Source: Nitrospirota bacterium | Lineage (GTDB): Bacteria > Nitrospirota > Thermodesulfovibrionia > UBA6902 | DNA length: 64,000 bases | NCBI GenBank assembly: GCA_016234115.1 | Contig: JACRHD010000008.1 | Coordinates: 1-64,000, forward strand | Direction of reading: 5' to 3' | In this document: piece by piece, positions 1 through 9,080 of the stretch | Layout: every line of letters starts with the position of its first letter | Position numbering within the stretch: position 1 is the first letter of the stretch | Position numbers and translations under genes: made by a program | The notes under the pieces: model-generated | Told to the model about the DNA's origin: nothing | The model's database searches: none | What the model saw: the letters and a program-made list of their open reading frames with translations, nothing else

Positions 1-180
1 CTATAGGGGGTGCCTTTATATGATTATCAAACCTTCAAATGTCATTTTGAATTGCGGGTTAAAGGCAGTGATTAGGAAAAAACATTGAACCTTTCTGTCA
101 GAGAGGATGATAAATGAATTTTGAAGGTTTGACCCCATGCGCTCTGACAATCAAGGCAGGCTACGGTGAGGGGGAAATCA

Positions 181-1863
181 TCAAGCCATCCCGATTTTCT
201 TTGCAAGATGGAGAGCAAAAGGATGATCAGGCTCTAACTGCAGCAGCGCGTTTATCCTCTTTGCAGCCGCCTTCTTTTTGCCTTCGCTATAGAGTTCTGA
301 CGCTTCAAAGTACAGGTCGTCAATTTTACTCTTTCTGTATCCTTTAAAGTGTTCCCGGACTGCAAAGGTATCCGCAGAATTCTCTTCCTCCTTAAGGATC
401 ATTACGAGTGGTATATTTCCTTCGGTGTCATCGAGAGGTGTAACCATCCATTCACTCTGAAATCTTTTGTAATCCTCCATGGTTCTTTCCATACCCCGAT
501 CTTCCTTGCCGGCAAGCGTCCGCTCAAAGTCCCTGAACATGTTCTGAAGAAGAACGAGTTGCATCTGGGGTCTCGGTATGTCAACAGGCCTCAGTCCGTC
601 GAGCGTATCATGATAGGCCTCATTCCATTTTGTTGTCTCGACGTCGAGTTTCTTCTGAAGGTCGGGGAGGGTGGGCGTCTCCTGCATCGTTTCCTGGAAT
701 TTCACATATTCACCGGTCCTCTGGCCTAAAAGGGCGGTGGGTTTCTGTTCGTCCGATATGAAAATATTCTCGCCCTCGTCAAGAAGCCTCAGCCCTGTCT
801 GTATCTCATCATGCCATAATGAATCCCGAAGTTTTCCAGATACGATATTTAAAACCTCCTGCTGAAAGCCCATATCTTTCCCTTCATGCAGCAGACGGAT
901 AAAGACAGGCGCAGCCCGCCTGTCGGCAAGGGAAATAAGCCAATCAGTAATCTTCCCGTAAAATTCCAGCGCCGCTTCTTCGTCTCCTTTTTGAGGATCA
1001 TCATTCCAGTAGGTTCTATTGATGAATTCCCGCCTCAGATAATAAAAAACCTTTGGCTCAGGTACGGATACAAGAAATTCATAAAGCATCCATCTGTCGA
1101 AAAACTCCGTATCCTTCGCGTCGAGCATGTTGTAAATGTGGATGGACAGAAGCGGGAACATTCCGACAAGGTGGGGCCTTAAGCGGTTGACCTCATCATC
1201 ATTTATTCCAAAGTCCAGAAGGACATCAAGCAGCAGTTTTGCAGTCCTGTGACAAGGTATCCTGGCTGCCGCTTCCAGCCAGTTCTCTATCCCTTCATCT
1301 TCAGCTTCTTTGTCAAATATTGCATATCCGATTTCCCCGATGGCTTTCTCTCCGTAGGATGCTAACTTTATTATATTATCCTCTGAGGGTTCCTTCCTGA
1401 TCTTTTCTACAAGTTCCTGAAGTTCAGATACCTCTTCACCCTCAAGACGAAGGCGTTCAGAAGCCCTTTCAAAAACATGCCGGTTGTAAAGCTCAAGCAC
1501 GATACCTATAAGCCCCGGATGGATGCCTTCGTCTGCAAGCGCCATGCGAGCGGTCTTTATCCTTGCCCTGTCCCTGCCGCCTGCTTTCTTATACATGGTC
1601 CCAAGCGCGCTGAATATTTCATACCTTGCTTTCCGGGTAACGTGCCGGTTAACACCCCTTGTCAATATTGAGTAATAGCGGCTGTCACTGTAAAGCTTCT
1701 CCGGGTCTTCGTCGAAATGCTGATGAACCATGTCCATCATATCTTCGACTACAGGATCATAAAGGTCGACGCCGAAGTCATATCCTTTGCGGAAATACCT
1801 GATGAGCTTCCCTGTTTTTTCCAGGGCATCATAAAATTCTTCTTCCATTGTTTCGTCAATCAT
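181..1863 (-). CDS. Hypothetical all-helical protein with TPR-like C-terminus
   Basis: 560 residues, acidic and rich in Leu, Glu and Arg, with no signal peptide or membrane segment, so probably cytoplasmic. The last ~50 residues (from about 510) read like a TPR motif, with EASELYSEGKKKAAAKRINALL followed at the expected distance by PDHPFALHLAKK. The middle (about 150-400) has regularly spaced helical segments of HEAT/TPR character. I see no catalytic motif and do not recognise the family. It is transcribed away from the kinase pair at 2644 and is separated from the upstream lipoprotein by a 358-bp gap carrying a palindromic repeat, so it is probably its own transcription unit. A scaffold or protein-interaction role is only an inference from the repeat-like helices. 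Confidence 0.7.
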   Translation of the reverse strand: MIDETMEEEFYDALEKTGKLIRYFRKGYDFGVDLYDPVVEDMMDMVHQHFDEDPEKLYSDSRYYSILTRGVNRHVTRKARYEIFSALGTMYKKAGGRDRARIKTARMALADEGIHPGLIGIVLELYNRHVFERASERLRLEGEEVSELQELVEKIRKEPSEDNIIKLASYGEKAIGEIGYAIFDKEAEDEGIENWLEAAARIPCHRTAKLLLDVLLDFGINDDEVNRLRPHLVGMFPLLSIHIYNMLDAKDTEFFDRWMLYEFLVSVPEPKVFYYLRREFINRTYWNDDPQKGDEEAALEFYGKITDWLISLADRRAAPVFIRLLHEGKDMGFQQEVLNIVSGKLRDSLWHDEIQTGLRLLDEGENIFISDEQKPTALLGQRTGEYVKFQETMQETPTLPDLQKKLDVETTKWNEAYHDTLDGLRPVDIPRPQMQLVLLQNMFRDFERTLAGKEDRGMERTMEDYKRFQSEWMVTPLDDTEGNIPLVMILKEEENSADTFAVREHFKGYRKSKIDDLYFEASELYSEGKKKAAAKRINALLQLEPDHPFALHLAKKIGMA

Positions 1864-2221
1864 GATTATTCACCTTAATGGTAGAGCGAGTTCAAGGATA
1901 ACAGATTTTGCTTTAGGTTTGCAGGTAATTTCTCTTGATTCACGGTAACTAATATTACGAGAAGTTTCAAGGCATCAAATACGTGATTACTCACCCTTCA
2001 GTGACGGGTGGCGTATTTTAATTCCCCTCTTTGGAAAAGACCAACAGTAGGCGCCTTAAGCAGGGGTCAGGGGAGATTTTCTGATGAATATTTTTATTAC
2101 AAAATCCCCCTACACCCTTTTCCAAAGGGGGAATTAACGTTGTCCTGCCTATTAAAGAGAGGGTAACTTCCACCCTTCACTGAAGGGTTAACGCAGCAAA
2201 ATTCCAGTTATTGTCCAATAG
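1864..2221. other. Repeat-containing gap without a gene
   Basis: This 358-bp stretch holds no convincing ORF. Its central part is a family-A inverted repeat (2020-2135). On either side are short hairpins: CACCC-TTCAGTGAC-GGGTG near 1992 and ACCCTTCA-C-TGAAGGGT at 2172-2188. The second could act as a terminator-like structure for the lipoprotein gene transcribed toward it, but it has no T-run. Confidence 0.6.
2020..2135. repeat. Family-A C-rich inverted repeat, copy A1
   Basis: Left end AATTCCCCTCTTTGGAAAAG and right end CTTTTCCAAAGGGGGAATT form a near-perfect terminal inverted repeat. An inner pair (AGGGGTCAGGGGAGATTTT against AAAATCCCCCTACACCC) extends the fold, with an A/T-rich spacer between. 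The same arm pattern recurs at 22051, 49769, 57758, 62112 and 62631. Confidence 0.8.
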
Positions 2222-2530
2222 TTACTTTCCCTGTTTTCTGACAGGCATCCCCTCCTGCTGTATGCAGGTCAGCATGACCTGGTAGCTCCCGCCGGTGGAT
2301 TCGGACAGGCGGCGGCAGCGTTTTTCGATAAGCGGGGGAATGGTCATCCCCGCGAGTTCGTCCTTCGCGCTGCGTTCCTGGCGCATACAGATGCTCATGG
2401 ATTCAGCGTCTTCGCCGGACACCTTCCGGCAATATTGTTCAATTTCGGAAGCAACGATCACTGCCTTCCGGATTTGGGCGCAGCCGGAGAGGGAAAATAT
2501 GATGAGTATGAAAAAAAGCTTGCTTCTCAT
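2222..2530 (-). CDS. Small predicted lipoprotein
   Basis: 102 residues. The N-terminus MRSKLFFILIIFSLSGC is a textbook lipoprotein signal, with a charged start, a hydrophobic core and lipobox LSGC, so cleavage before Cys17 is expected. The mature part is helical and contains three further cysteines (in YCRKV, SICMR and RCRRL/LTCIQ contexts) that could form disulfides in the periplasm. No family is recognised. It is divergent from the histidine kinase at 2644, with 113 bp between the starts. Codon use is like that of the neighbours. Real gene likely, function unknown. Confidence 0.65.
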   Translation of the reverse strand: MRSKLFFILIIFSLSGCAQIRKAVIVASEIEQYCRKVSGEDAESMSICMRQERSAKDELAGMTIPPLIEKRCRRLSESTGGSYQVMLTCIQQEGMPVRKQGK

Positions 2531-2643
2531 TTTTACAAAATCTTTACTTATCGTCCGGCTTATGGTTGGATAGTGTATCAGTATACTTGATTTATCACCA
2601 TACGTTTCATTTAAATATAACTAATCCCTAAGATCAATAAAAC

Positions 2644-4089
2644 ATGAACAAGATTACATACTACCTGCTGAAGCCTTCATTAAACAAGAGACTGATCGCG
2701 ATGATGCTCTTTCTGAGCATGAGCCTGATCTCCATGCTCCTCTTTCTTTATTACCATACGGAGAAGGCCCTGTATAACGAATTCGAGCGCCAGACGTATG
2801 AGCTTTCAAAGGCCATACAGATCGGGCTTGAAGAGGTCGGGGGGGCGGGCCTTTCCGAGAAGCGTCTTGAAAATTACCTGAAAAAGATCAATACAAAAGG
2901 GGTGAAGGAGATCCAGATAATCAGCGCCTCGGACAAGATAATAGCCAGCACAAACTCGAAGGACATCGGCAAATGGATATCAAAGAGCAAAAAGACCCTG
3001 ATGGTCAAGGCCGATATCGGGCAGCCCGTGACGGGGGAGGGACAGGTCTACAATGTCATGATACCGGTGGTTTCCGGAGAGAAACACCTGGGGTACATCA
3101 ACCTCACTCTCAATACTGAAGACTTTTCGGTATTTCTGCATACGAGCGCGATGCGCAGGATTGTGGCGGCCCTGCTGATATTCGGCATCGGCATCGTGCT
3201 GGCAATATTTCTTGCGACGAGGTATACGAAACCCATCGATGCGGTTGTGGAGGCCGCCAGGCAGGTGGCCGCGGGCAACCTGGACCAGCAGCTCGATACG
3301 AAAAGAAAGGACGAGATAGGCGTTCTCGCGCGCAGCTTCAACAATATGATGGGGAAACTAAGGGAGGAAAGGGAGCTCAGGGAAAAACTCAGGAAGGCGG
3401 AGCATCTCGCGGGCATCGGGCAGGTGGCCCAGAATATCGCCCACGAGATCAAGAACCCGCTGAATTTCATCAGCCTTTCCATTGACCATATGAAAGAACA
3501 TTACAAACCCGTCGATCCGGCCGACGCCCGGAAGTTCGGGTCCCTTGTGGAGAATATGAAAGGGGAGATACAGAGGCTGAGCAAATTCGCGGAGAGTTTT
3601 TTGGGTTACGGAAAACCGATCGGACTTAACCTTCAGAACGCCGGCATCGGCAAGATAATCGATGACGTCCTTGAGATAGTCTCCGCAAGGGCTCGGGAGT
3701 GCAATATATATATTAAAAGAGAATATACGACCCTCCCGGAGCTTTTTATAGACCCGGAGTTTATTAAAACATGCATATACAATCTCGTCATCAATGCCTT
3801 TGAGGCCATGCCTCGTGGGGGAGACCTTTCAGTCATTGCGGAGGCTTCCTCATCCAGGCTTTCCCTCTCCATAGATGACACCGGCACCGGCGTCTCCGAA
3901 GAGCAGGTATCAAAGATATTTGAACCCTTTTTCACGACAAAGAGCAGGGGGCTGGGGCTGGGGCTTTCGTTTACGAAGAGGATCATAGAAGAGCACGGCG
4001 GAAAGATATCGTTTGAACGCAAGGACACGAAAGGCAGCAGGGTGACTATTATTTTGCCCGTTGAAAAGGAGAAGAAGCAATGCCGGTAA
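2644..4089 (+). CDS. Sensor histidine kinase, NtrB/ZraS class
   Basis: 481 residues. Two membrane helices (about 17-38 and 173-195) bracket a periplasmic sensor of ~135 residues, so it probably reads an extracytoplasmic signal. HAMP follows TM2 (RYTKPIDAVVEAARQVAAGN). The HisKA box contains AHEIKNPL, with His267 as the likely phosphorylated residue. The HATPase domain shows N (NLVINAFEAM), G1 (DDTGTGV), F (FEPFFTTK) and G2 (GLGLGLSF) boxes. The stop overlaps the start of the downstream sigma-54 response regulator by 10 nt, so the two form a co-translated pair. The architecture (periplasmic loop, no PAS) resembles metal- or envelope-stress-sensing kinases such as ZraS, but the ligand cannot be read from the sequence. 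Confidence 0.93.
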   Translation: MNKITYYLLKPSLNKRLIAMMLFLSMSLISMLLFLYYHTEKALYNEFERQTYELSKAIQIGLEEVGGAGLSEKRLENYLKKINTKGVKEIQIISASDKIIASTNSKDIGKWISKSKKTLMVKADIGQPVTGEGQVYNVMIPVVSGEKHLGYINLTLNTEDFSVFLHTSAMRRIVAALLIFGIGIVLAIFLATRYTKPIDAVVEAARQVAAGNLDQQLDTKRKDEIGVLARSFNNMMGKLREERELREKLRKAEHLAGIGQVAQNIAHEIKNPLNFISLSIDHMKEHYKPVDPADARKFGSLVENMKGEIQRLSKFAESFLGYGKPIGLNLQNAGIGKIIDDVLEIVSARARECNIYIKREYTTLPELFIDPEFIKTCIYNLVINAFEAMPRGGDLSVIAEASSSRLSLSIDDTGTGVSEEQVSKIFEPFFTTKSRGLGLGLSFTKRIIEEHGGKISFERKDTKGSRVTIILPVEKEKKQCR

Positions 4090-5444
4090 TCCTTGTTGTA
4101 GACGACGAGCCCCTCCAGAGGGACATCCTCAAGACAATCCTCGACTCCGAGGGGTATGAGACACATACCGCCGCGTCAGGCGAAGAGGCCCTGACCGTCC
4201 TGAAAAATTTGCATCCCGACGTCATCCTGTCCGATCTCAGGATGGAGGGCATGGGCGGCATCGAGCTGCTTGAGGCCATCCCCAAACAACCCTTTGAGCC
4301 TTCCATTATCATTATAACGGCGCACGGAACGATATCATCAGCGGTAGAAGCGGTAAAAAAGGGCGCGTTTGATTATCTTACAAAACCCCTCAATAAAGAC
4401 ACGCTCCTTCTGAATGTACACAGGGCGGTTGAACGCGCCTCTCTCCTGAGGGAAAACATTCAACTGCAGAAAGAGCTTTTCAGGAAGTTCAACATCGAGG
4501 GCATTATCGGCAAGTCGGCCAGGATGCAGAAGACCATCGACATTCTGAAAAAGGTCTCGCCGGCAGCGGTCACCGTGCTCATTACAGGCGAAAGCGGAAC
4601 CGGCAAGGAGCTTGTCGCCCGCGCGATCCACTACAACAGCCCGAGGCGCACTAAACCCTTTACCGCCCTCAATTGCGCGGCCATCCCGGACAACCTTTTC
4701 GAGAGCGAGTTGTTCGGACACGAGGCAGGAGCGTTCACGGGCGCGACAACTAAAAAAGAAGGGCTCTTCAGGGTGACGGACGGCGGCACCCTTTTCCTGG
4801 ATGAAATCGGGGAGCTTTCCCTGGCCATGCAGTCAAAACTGCTGAGGGTGCTGCAGGACAAGGAGATCAGGAGGGTCGGCGGAAAAGAGGCGATAAAGGT
4901 CGATGTAAGGATCATCACCGCAACCAACAAGGACCTTGAGAAAGAACTGGCTGAAGGACATTTCAGGGACGATCTTTATTACAGGCTCAAAGTCGTCAAA
5001 ATCGAACTCCCACCCCTGCGCGAAAGGACAGAGGACATCCCGGAGCTGGCGCAATTCTTCCTTAACAAATATAACAGGGAATTCGGCAGGCGGATAAAGG
5101 CCATCGAACCCGAGGCCGTAAAATTGTTGAGCGAATATCACTGGCCCGGCAATATCCGGCAGCTCGAAACCGTCATAGAGCGGGCCATACTGATGAATGA
5201 CAGAGACTTGATAACAGTGGACGATATAAAAAACGAGCTCTGGACCGGCAGGGCGAAGACATCGTTTGATTTTGAGATCCCCGATTCCGGAATAGATTTT
5301 GAAAGTCTTGAAAAGGAGCTCCTCCAGAAGGCGCTGGCCAAGTCGGGCGGCGTGGCCTCAAAGGCGGCAAAGTTTTTAGGCATGAGTTACAAGACCTTCC
5401 TGTACAGGCTTGAGAAATTCAACCTCACCGGCCCTTCAAAGTGA
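4080..5444 (+). CDS. Sigma-54-dependent response regulator, NtrC family
   Basis: 454 residues. Receiver domain (1-120) with acidic pair D8-D9, phosphoacceptor Asp52 (LSDLRM) and Lys of TKPLNKD. The AAA+ domain (about 143-375) carries Walker A GESGTGKE, the sigma-54 contact loop GAFTGA and Walker B GTLFLDEIG. A Fis-type helix-turn-helix closes the protein (KAAKFLGMSYKTFLYRLEK). This is the full set for an enhancer-binding activator of sigma-54 promoters. It is translationally coupled to the kinase at 2644, its presumed phosphodonor. The regulon is not visible here. A 16-bp perfect palindrome lies 46 bp past its stop. Confidence 0.95.
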   Translation: MPVILVVDDEPLQRDILKTILDSEGYETHTAASGEEALTVLKNLHPDVILSDLRMEGMGGIELLEAIPKQPFEPSIIIITAHGTISSAVEAVKKGAFDYLTKPLNKDTLLLNVHRAVERASLLRENIQLQKELFRKFNIEGIIGKSARMQKTIDILKKVSPAAVTVLITGESGTGKELVARAIHYNSPRRTKPFTALNCAAIPDNLFESELFGHEAGAFTGATTKKEGLFRVTDGGTLFLDEIGELSLAMQSKLLRVLQDKEIRRVGGKEAIKVDVRIITATNKDLEKELAEGHFRDDLYYRLKVVKIELPPLRERTEDIPELAQFFLNKYNREFGRRIKAIEPEAVKLLSEYHWPGNIRQLETVIERAILMNDRDLITVDDIKNELWTGRAKTSFDFEIPDSGIDFESLEKELLQKALAKSGGVASKAAKFLGMSYKTFLYRLEKFNLTGPSK

Positions 5445-5490
5445 CCCTGTAATCCATAGGTCAAAGCCGGGCAGGGCATGAAGGTTCCCG

Positions 5491-5506
5491 GCCCATTGCA
5501 ATGGGC
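5491..5506. terminator. Palindrome after the sigma-54 regulator, possible terminator
   Basis: GCCCATTGCAATGGGC is a perfect 16-bp palindrome, extended by imperfect CCCG/CGGG flanks, 46 bp downstream of the response-regulator stop. There is no T-run, so intrinsic termination is uncertain. A protein-binding site or a small dispersed repeat is equally possible. Confidence 0.35.
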
Positions 5507-5612
5507 TCCCGCCAGGACTGAGCAACTGCTCTTTTCTCGTGAACGCGAAAGACCTGCCTGTTCCCTGCCTAACACAACCTCTTTTAAGTATAATATCTCA
5601 GACAAAAACAAC

Positions 5613-5729
5613 CATGATTATCATTCACAAAATAGACGACTTCCTTTTCAATCTGTTCCCAGCCACAAGGCCGGACTATGCGAGTCATGACTTACGGGAG
5701 GAGCGGAAAGCGGTGAGAAAGCCTACCTA
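5613..5729 (+). pseudogene. Possible 5' remnant of a TPR-type gene
   Basis: A 38-residue reading frame begins MIIIHKIDDFLFNLFP and ends just before hsdM. The opening resembles, from memory, the N-terminus of a family of TPR proteins (IHK-DDFLF--FP), and it stops soon after. I read it as a truncated leftover at the edge of the restriction island. It could equally be a leader peptide or chance. It ends two bases before the hsdM start codon. Confidence 0.3.
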
Positions 5730-5731
5730 AT

Positions 5732-7840
5732 ATGCAAAACATTGAAAAAATAGAAAGCTCCCTCTGGGAGGCGGCAGATAATCTTCGCGCCAATTCAAAG
5801 CTGACCTCAAGCGATTACTTTATGCCGGTGCTGGGGGTGATATTCCTTCGCCATGCGGCGAACCGTTTTGATGCTGCAACGCGGCTGATTGAAGAAGACA
5901 AGGCAAGCGGCAAGATGCCTAAAAGAAAAGTATTGCCTGAGGATTATGTTCGGCGTCGCGCGCTCTGGCTGCCTCAGAATGCGAGGTACGATTGGATAAT
6001 GGAACAGGCCGCTACAAGCGGCACCGATTTACCTCAACTTGTTGTCAATGCAATGACCGCGATCGAGGCTGCATTTCCACCGCTTCAAGGGGTCCTGCCA
6101 AAAGACTATGGCATCTTCGAGACTAAGGTACTTGAAGACCTGATGCGTCTGTTCAATAGCGAAGAGATAAAACGGGCCACGGGTGATGTCTTCGGCAAAA
6201 TTTATGAATACTTTCTCGCCAAGTTTTCGATCCAGAAGGCCCATGACAACGGCGAGTTCTTCACGCCTTTTTCGATCGTTCAGACTATTGTTAATGTCAT
6301 AGAGCCTGAGCATGGCGCCATCTTTGACCCTGCCACCGGCTCAGCAGGAATGTTTGTTCAGAGCAGTCATTTCATAGAGCAGACTGGCGGTGACACAGGC
6401 AAGAAAGTCGTCTTCTACGGTCAGGAGAAGAACCGGGACACTATACGTATCGCAAAGATGAATCTCGCAGTTCACGGCCTTGAGGGCAAGATCGCCGAGG
6501 CTATCACTTATTATCAGGATGAGCACAATCTGGCTGGTAAGTGCGATTTTGTTATGGCCAATCCGCCTTTCAATGTGGACCTGGTAGACGCCGAGCGCAT
6601 AAAGGTCGATCCGCGTTTGCCTTTCGGACTGCCGGGAGTGAACAAGCAGAAGAAGGTATCCAATGGGAATTATCTCTGGATATCCTACTTCTGGAGCTAC
6701 CTGAACAACAAAGGCAGAGCCGGCTTTGTGATGTCTTCTCAGGCCTCCAGCGCCGGGCATGGGGAAAAAGATGTTCGCCGGAAGATCGTTGAAACGGAAA
6801 CCGTAGACGTGATGATTGCTATCCGGCCAAACTTCTTCTACACTCGCTCCGTGCCCTGCGAGCTGTGGTTCTTTGACAAAGGAAAGCCGGAACCCCTTCG
6901 AGACAAGGTATTGATGATCGATGCGCGGAACATCTATCGCAAGGTCACCCGGAAGATCTTCGACTTCTCACCCGAGCAGCTCTCCAATTTGAGCGCCATT
7001 GTCTGGCTTTATCACGGCAAACAGGAGCAGTTCCTCGGTCTCATAAGGAAATACTTCGGTTCAATGTGTGACGAGAGCGCATTGATTAAAGAAAAACTGT
7101 CCGTATTTGAGGAGACGCTGAAAACTATCCGGAGATCCTTTGATGCATTTGCGAAGGAGATGGAAAAGATAGATGACCTCGATGAGGATAAACGGAAAGG
7201 CTTTATAGATGCTGCTATAGAACTGAATGACTTATTGAAGCCCTACGAGGCAGACCGTAAAAGGCTTATTGATGAAATTGAGAAGTTCCGCAGCAGCGCA
7301 TGCAAAATGCTTCCTGATGACAATAGGAAACAGCACGTAGCGCGCAAGGCATTTGAGCCTGCTGTTGATCACATCAAGGGGCTTATCAAACAGGTGGACC
7401 TTCTCTATAAAATTGATTCACGTATGGGGGACATCGCCTCTGAGCTTGCAAGCGTCGAGGCCGTTGCTGAGATTTATGACCGCCGGACTGTCGGAAGGCT
7501 TATCAAGCAGCTTGACGAACAGCGCAAGGATGCGGTTGAGCAGTTGAAGCAGACAACCTATTTCTACAAGCAGATCGTCTGGCTGCAGGAGCGTTTCCCT
7601 GATGCCGTATTGCGGGATGTACCGGGACTCGTCAAGCTCGTTGATAAGGAAGACATTAAGTCCGCCGACTGGAGTCTTACACCCGGACGCTATGTCGGCG
7701 TTGCGCCGGCTGAAATTGATGAAGATTTCGATTTTGAACAGGCGCTTCGGGATATTCACGTTGAGCTGTCAGACCTTAACAAAGAAGCGGCAGAACTGGC
7801 GGCGAAGGTTCAGGAGAATTTTGAGGAGCTGGGGATATGA
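5732..7840 (+). CDS. hsdM: Type I restriction-modification methyltransferase subunit
   Basis: 702 residues. N6-adenine methyltransferase of the HsdM family. The N-terminal helical HsdM domain contains SSLWEAADNLRANSKL. SAM motif I is FDPATGSAGM (about 199-208) and the catalytic motif IV is NPPF at 277-280. The family's usual length is about 500 residues. The extra ~200 residues at the C-terminus are charged and coiled-coil-like (SVFEETLKTIRRSF onward to the end) and may contact HsdS or HsdR. Its stop overlaps the hsdS start by 4 nt (ATGA). Together with HsdS it should form an M2S modification enzyme, and with HsdR the restriction complex. Confidence 0.97.
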   Translation: MQNIEKIESSLWEAADNLRANSKLTSSDYFMPVLGVIFLRHAANRFDAATRLIEEDKASGKMPKRKVLPEDYVRRRALWLPQNARYDWIMEQAATSGTDLPQLVVNAMTAIEAAFPPLQGVLPKDYGIFETKVLEDLMRLFNSEEIKRATGDVFGKIYEYFLAKFSIQKAHDNGEFFTPFSIVQTIVNVIEPEHGAIFDPATGSAGMFVQSSHFIEQTGGDTGKKVVFYGQEKNRDTIRIAKMNLAVHGLEGKIAEAITYYQDEHNLAGKCDFVMANPPFNVDLVDAERIKVDPRLPFGLPGVNKQKKVSNGNYLWISYFWSYLNNKGRAGFVMSSQASSAGHGEKDVRRKIVETETVDVMIAIRPNFFYTRSVPCELWFFDKGKPEPLRDKVLMIDARNIYRKVTRKIFDFSPEQLSNLSAIVWLYHGKQEQFLGLIRKYFGSMCDESALIKEKLSVFEETLKTIRRSFDAFAKEMEKIDDLDEDKRKGFIDAAIELNDLLKPYEADRKRLIDEIEKFRSSACKMLPDDNRKQHVARKAFEPAVDHIKGLIKQVDLLYKIDSRMGDIASELASVEAVAEIYDRRTVGRLIKQLDEQRKDAVEQLKQTTYFYKQIVWLQERFPDAVLRDVPGLVKLVDKEDIKSADWSLTPGRYVGVAPAEIDEDFDFEQALRDIHVELSDLNKEAAELAAKVQENFEELGI

Positions 7841-9057
7841 AGCTATGTGAGCGCCATCCTTATAAGCTATCAGAAGTTGTCTTTTTTCAGGAAGGGCCGG
7901 GACTTCGGTCGTACCAGTGGTCCGCGGAGGGGATGAAAGTCATTAACGTCACAAACATTATTACGGATGGCTCTATCGACATATCGAACACGGACAAATA
8001 CATAACAATGACAGAGTTTGATAGCCGCTATTCACATTTTGCTATAGAGGAAAATGATATAGTTGTTGCAAGCTCAGGTAATACTTATGGGAAGGTTGGT
8101 CGCATTCGCAGTGAGCATTTGCCTCTAATGATGAACACCAGCGTGATTCGTTTTCACAGTGCCAATCGTGCAGTGCTTCATGAAGATTATCTCTATGCTT
8201 TCCTTCGGTCACCAGATTTCCAGAGTCAGATCGAGGCGTTTGTAACAGGGGGCGCTCAGCCGAACTTTGGGCCAAGTCACCTAAAGCAAATGACGATTAC
8301 GCTTCCATCGTTTGACGAACAACAAAGAGTCGCAAAGACACTCTCCGCCTACGACGACTTGATCGAAAACAACAACCGCCGGATCACGCTTCTGGAGGAA
8401 TCGGCGAGGCTGTTGTATCAGGAGTGGTTCGTCCGCCTCCGCTTCCCCGGCTATGAACACACGCGAATTGTTGACGGTGTGCTGGAGGGGTGGGAGAAGA
8501 AGGCACTGAGTAAACTGGCTGACGTGAACAGGGCAACCATGTCAAGTAGCTTTGACGGTGACATAGAGTACGTGGACATTTCTTCTGTAGTGACCGGACA
8601 GATTACAGAAACAACCACCTACGCTTTTCGCGACGCTCCAAGTCGAGCGCGCCGTATCGTACAACATGGTGACATTATCTGGTCATGCGTTCGCCCGAAC
8701 CGTCGGTCATATGCTGTCATTTGGAATCCGATACCGAACTTGATATCATCAACAGGATTTGCAGTACTGACCCCCATCAGTGTGCCTACAAGCTTTCTAT
8801 ACTTTGCGACAACTACGGATGCCTTCGTTGGCTACTTGACGAATCATGCTCGGGGGGCAGCCTATCCTGCAGTGGTAGCATCTGATTTTGAACGTGCTGA
8901 ATTACTTATTCCGCCGAAGGTCATTCTCAATAGCTTCAATGATTTTGTCGAACCGACGTTTTCGCAAATCAACAACGTAAGCATTCAAAACCAAAAACTC
9001 AAAGCCGCCCGCGACCTTCTGCTCCCGAAGCTGATGAGCGGGGAGATTGCGGTATGA
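7837..9057 (+). CDS. hsdS: Type I restriction-modification specificity subunit
   Basis: 406 residues in the classical two-TRD layout. TRD1 runs to about residue 150 and is followed by a conserved helical spacer (FDEQQRVAKTLSAYDDLIENNNRRI). TRD2 runs from about 220 to 365, followed by the second conserved helix ending LLLPKLMSGEIAV, typical of family C-termini. It determines the bipartite DNA target of the hsd complex. It overlaps hsdM by 4 nt and lies 23 bp before the DUF488 gene. Both half-domains look intact, with no frameshift or recombinase gene nearby, so specificity switching is not suggested. The target sequence cannot be predicted by eye. Confidence 0.95.
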   Translation: MKLCERHPYKLSEVVFFQEGPGLRSYQWSAEGMKVINVTNIITDGSIDISNTDKYITMTEFDSRYSHFAIEENDIVVASSGNTYGKVGRIRSEHLPLMMNTSVIRFHSANRAVLHEDYLYAFLRSPDFQSQIEAFVTGGAQPNFGPSHLKQMTITLPSFDEQQRVAKTLSAYDDLIENNNRRITLLEESARLLYQEWFVRLRFPGYEHTRIVDGVLEGWEKKALSKLADVNRATMSSSFDGDIEYVDISSVVTGQITETTTYAFRDAPSRARRIVQHGDIIWSCVRPNRRSYAVIWNPIPNLISSTGFAVLTPISVPTSFLYFATTTDAFVGYLTNHARGAAYPAVVASDFERAELLIPPKVILNSFNDFVEPTFSQINNVSIQNQKLKAARDLLLPKLMSGEIAV

Positions 9058-9080
9058 ATTCGAAAAGGCTATTATAGGCT

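Noticed and set aside
5445-5612. Riboswitch or small RNA after the sigma-54 regulator
   Set aside because: Only one clear palindrome is visible; no conserved aptamer pattern could be recognised.
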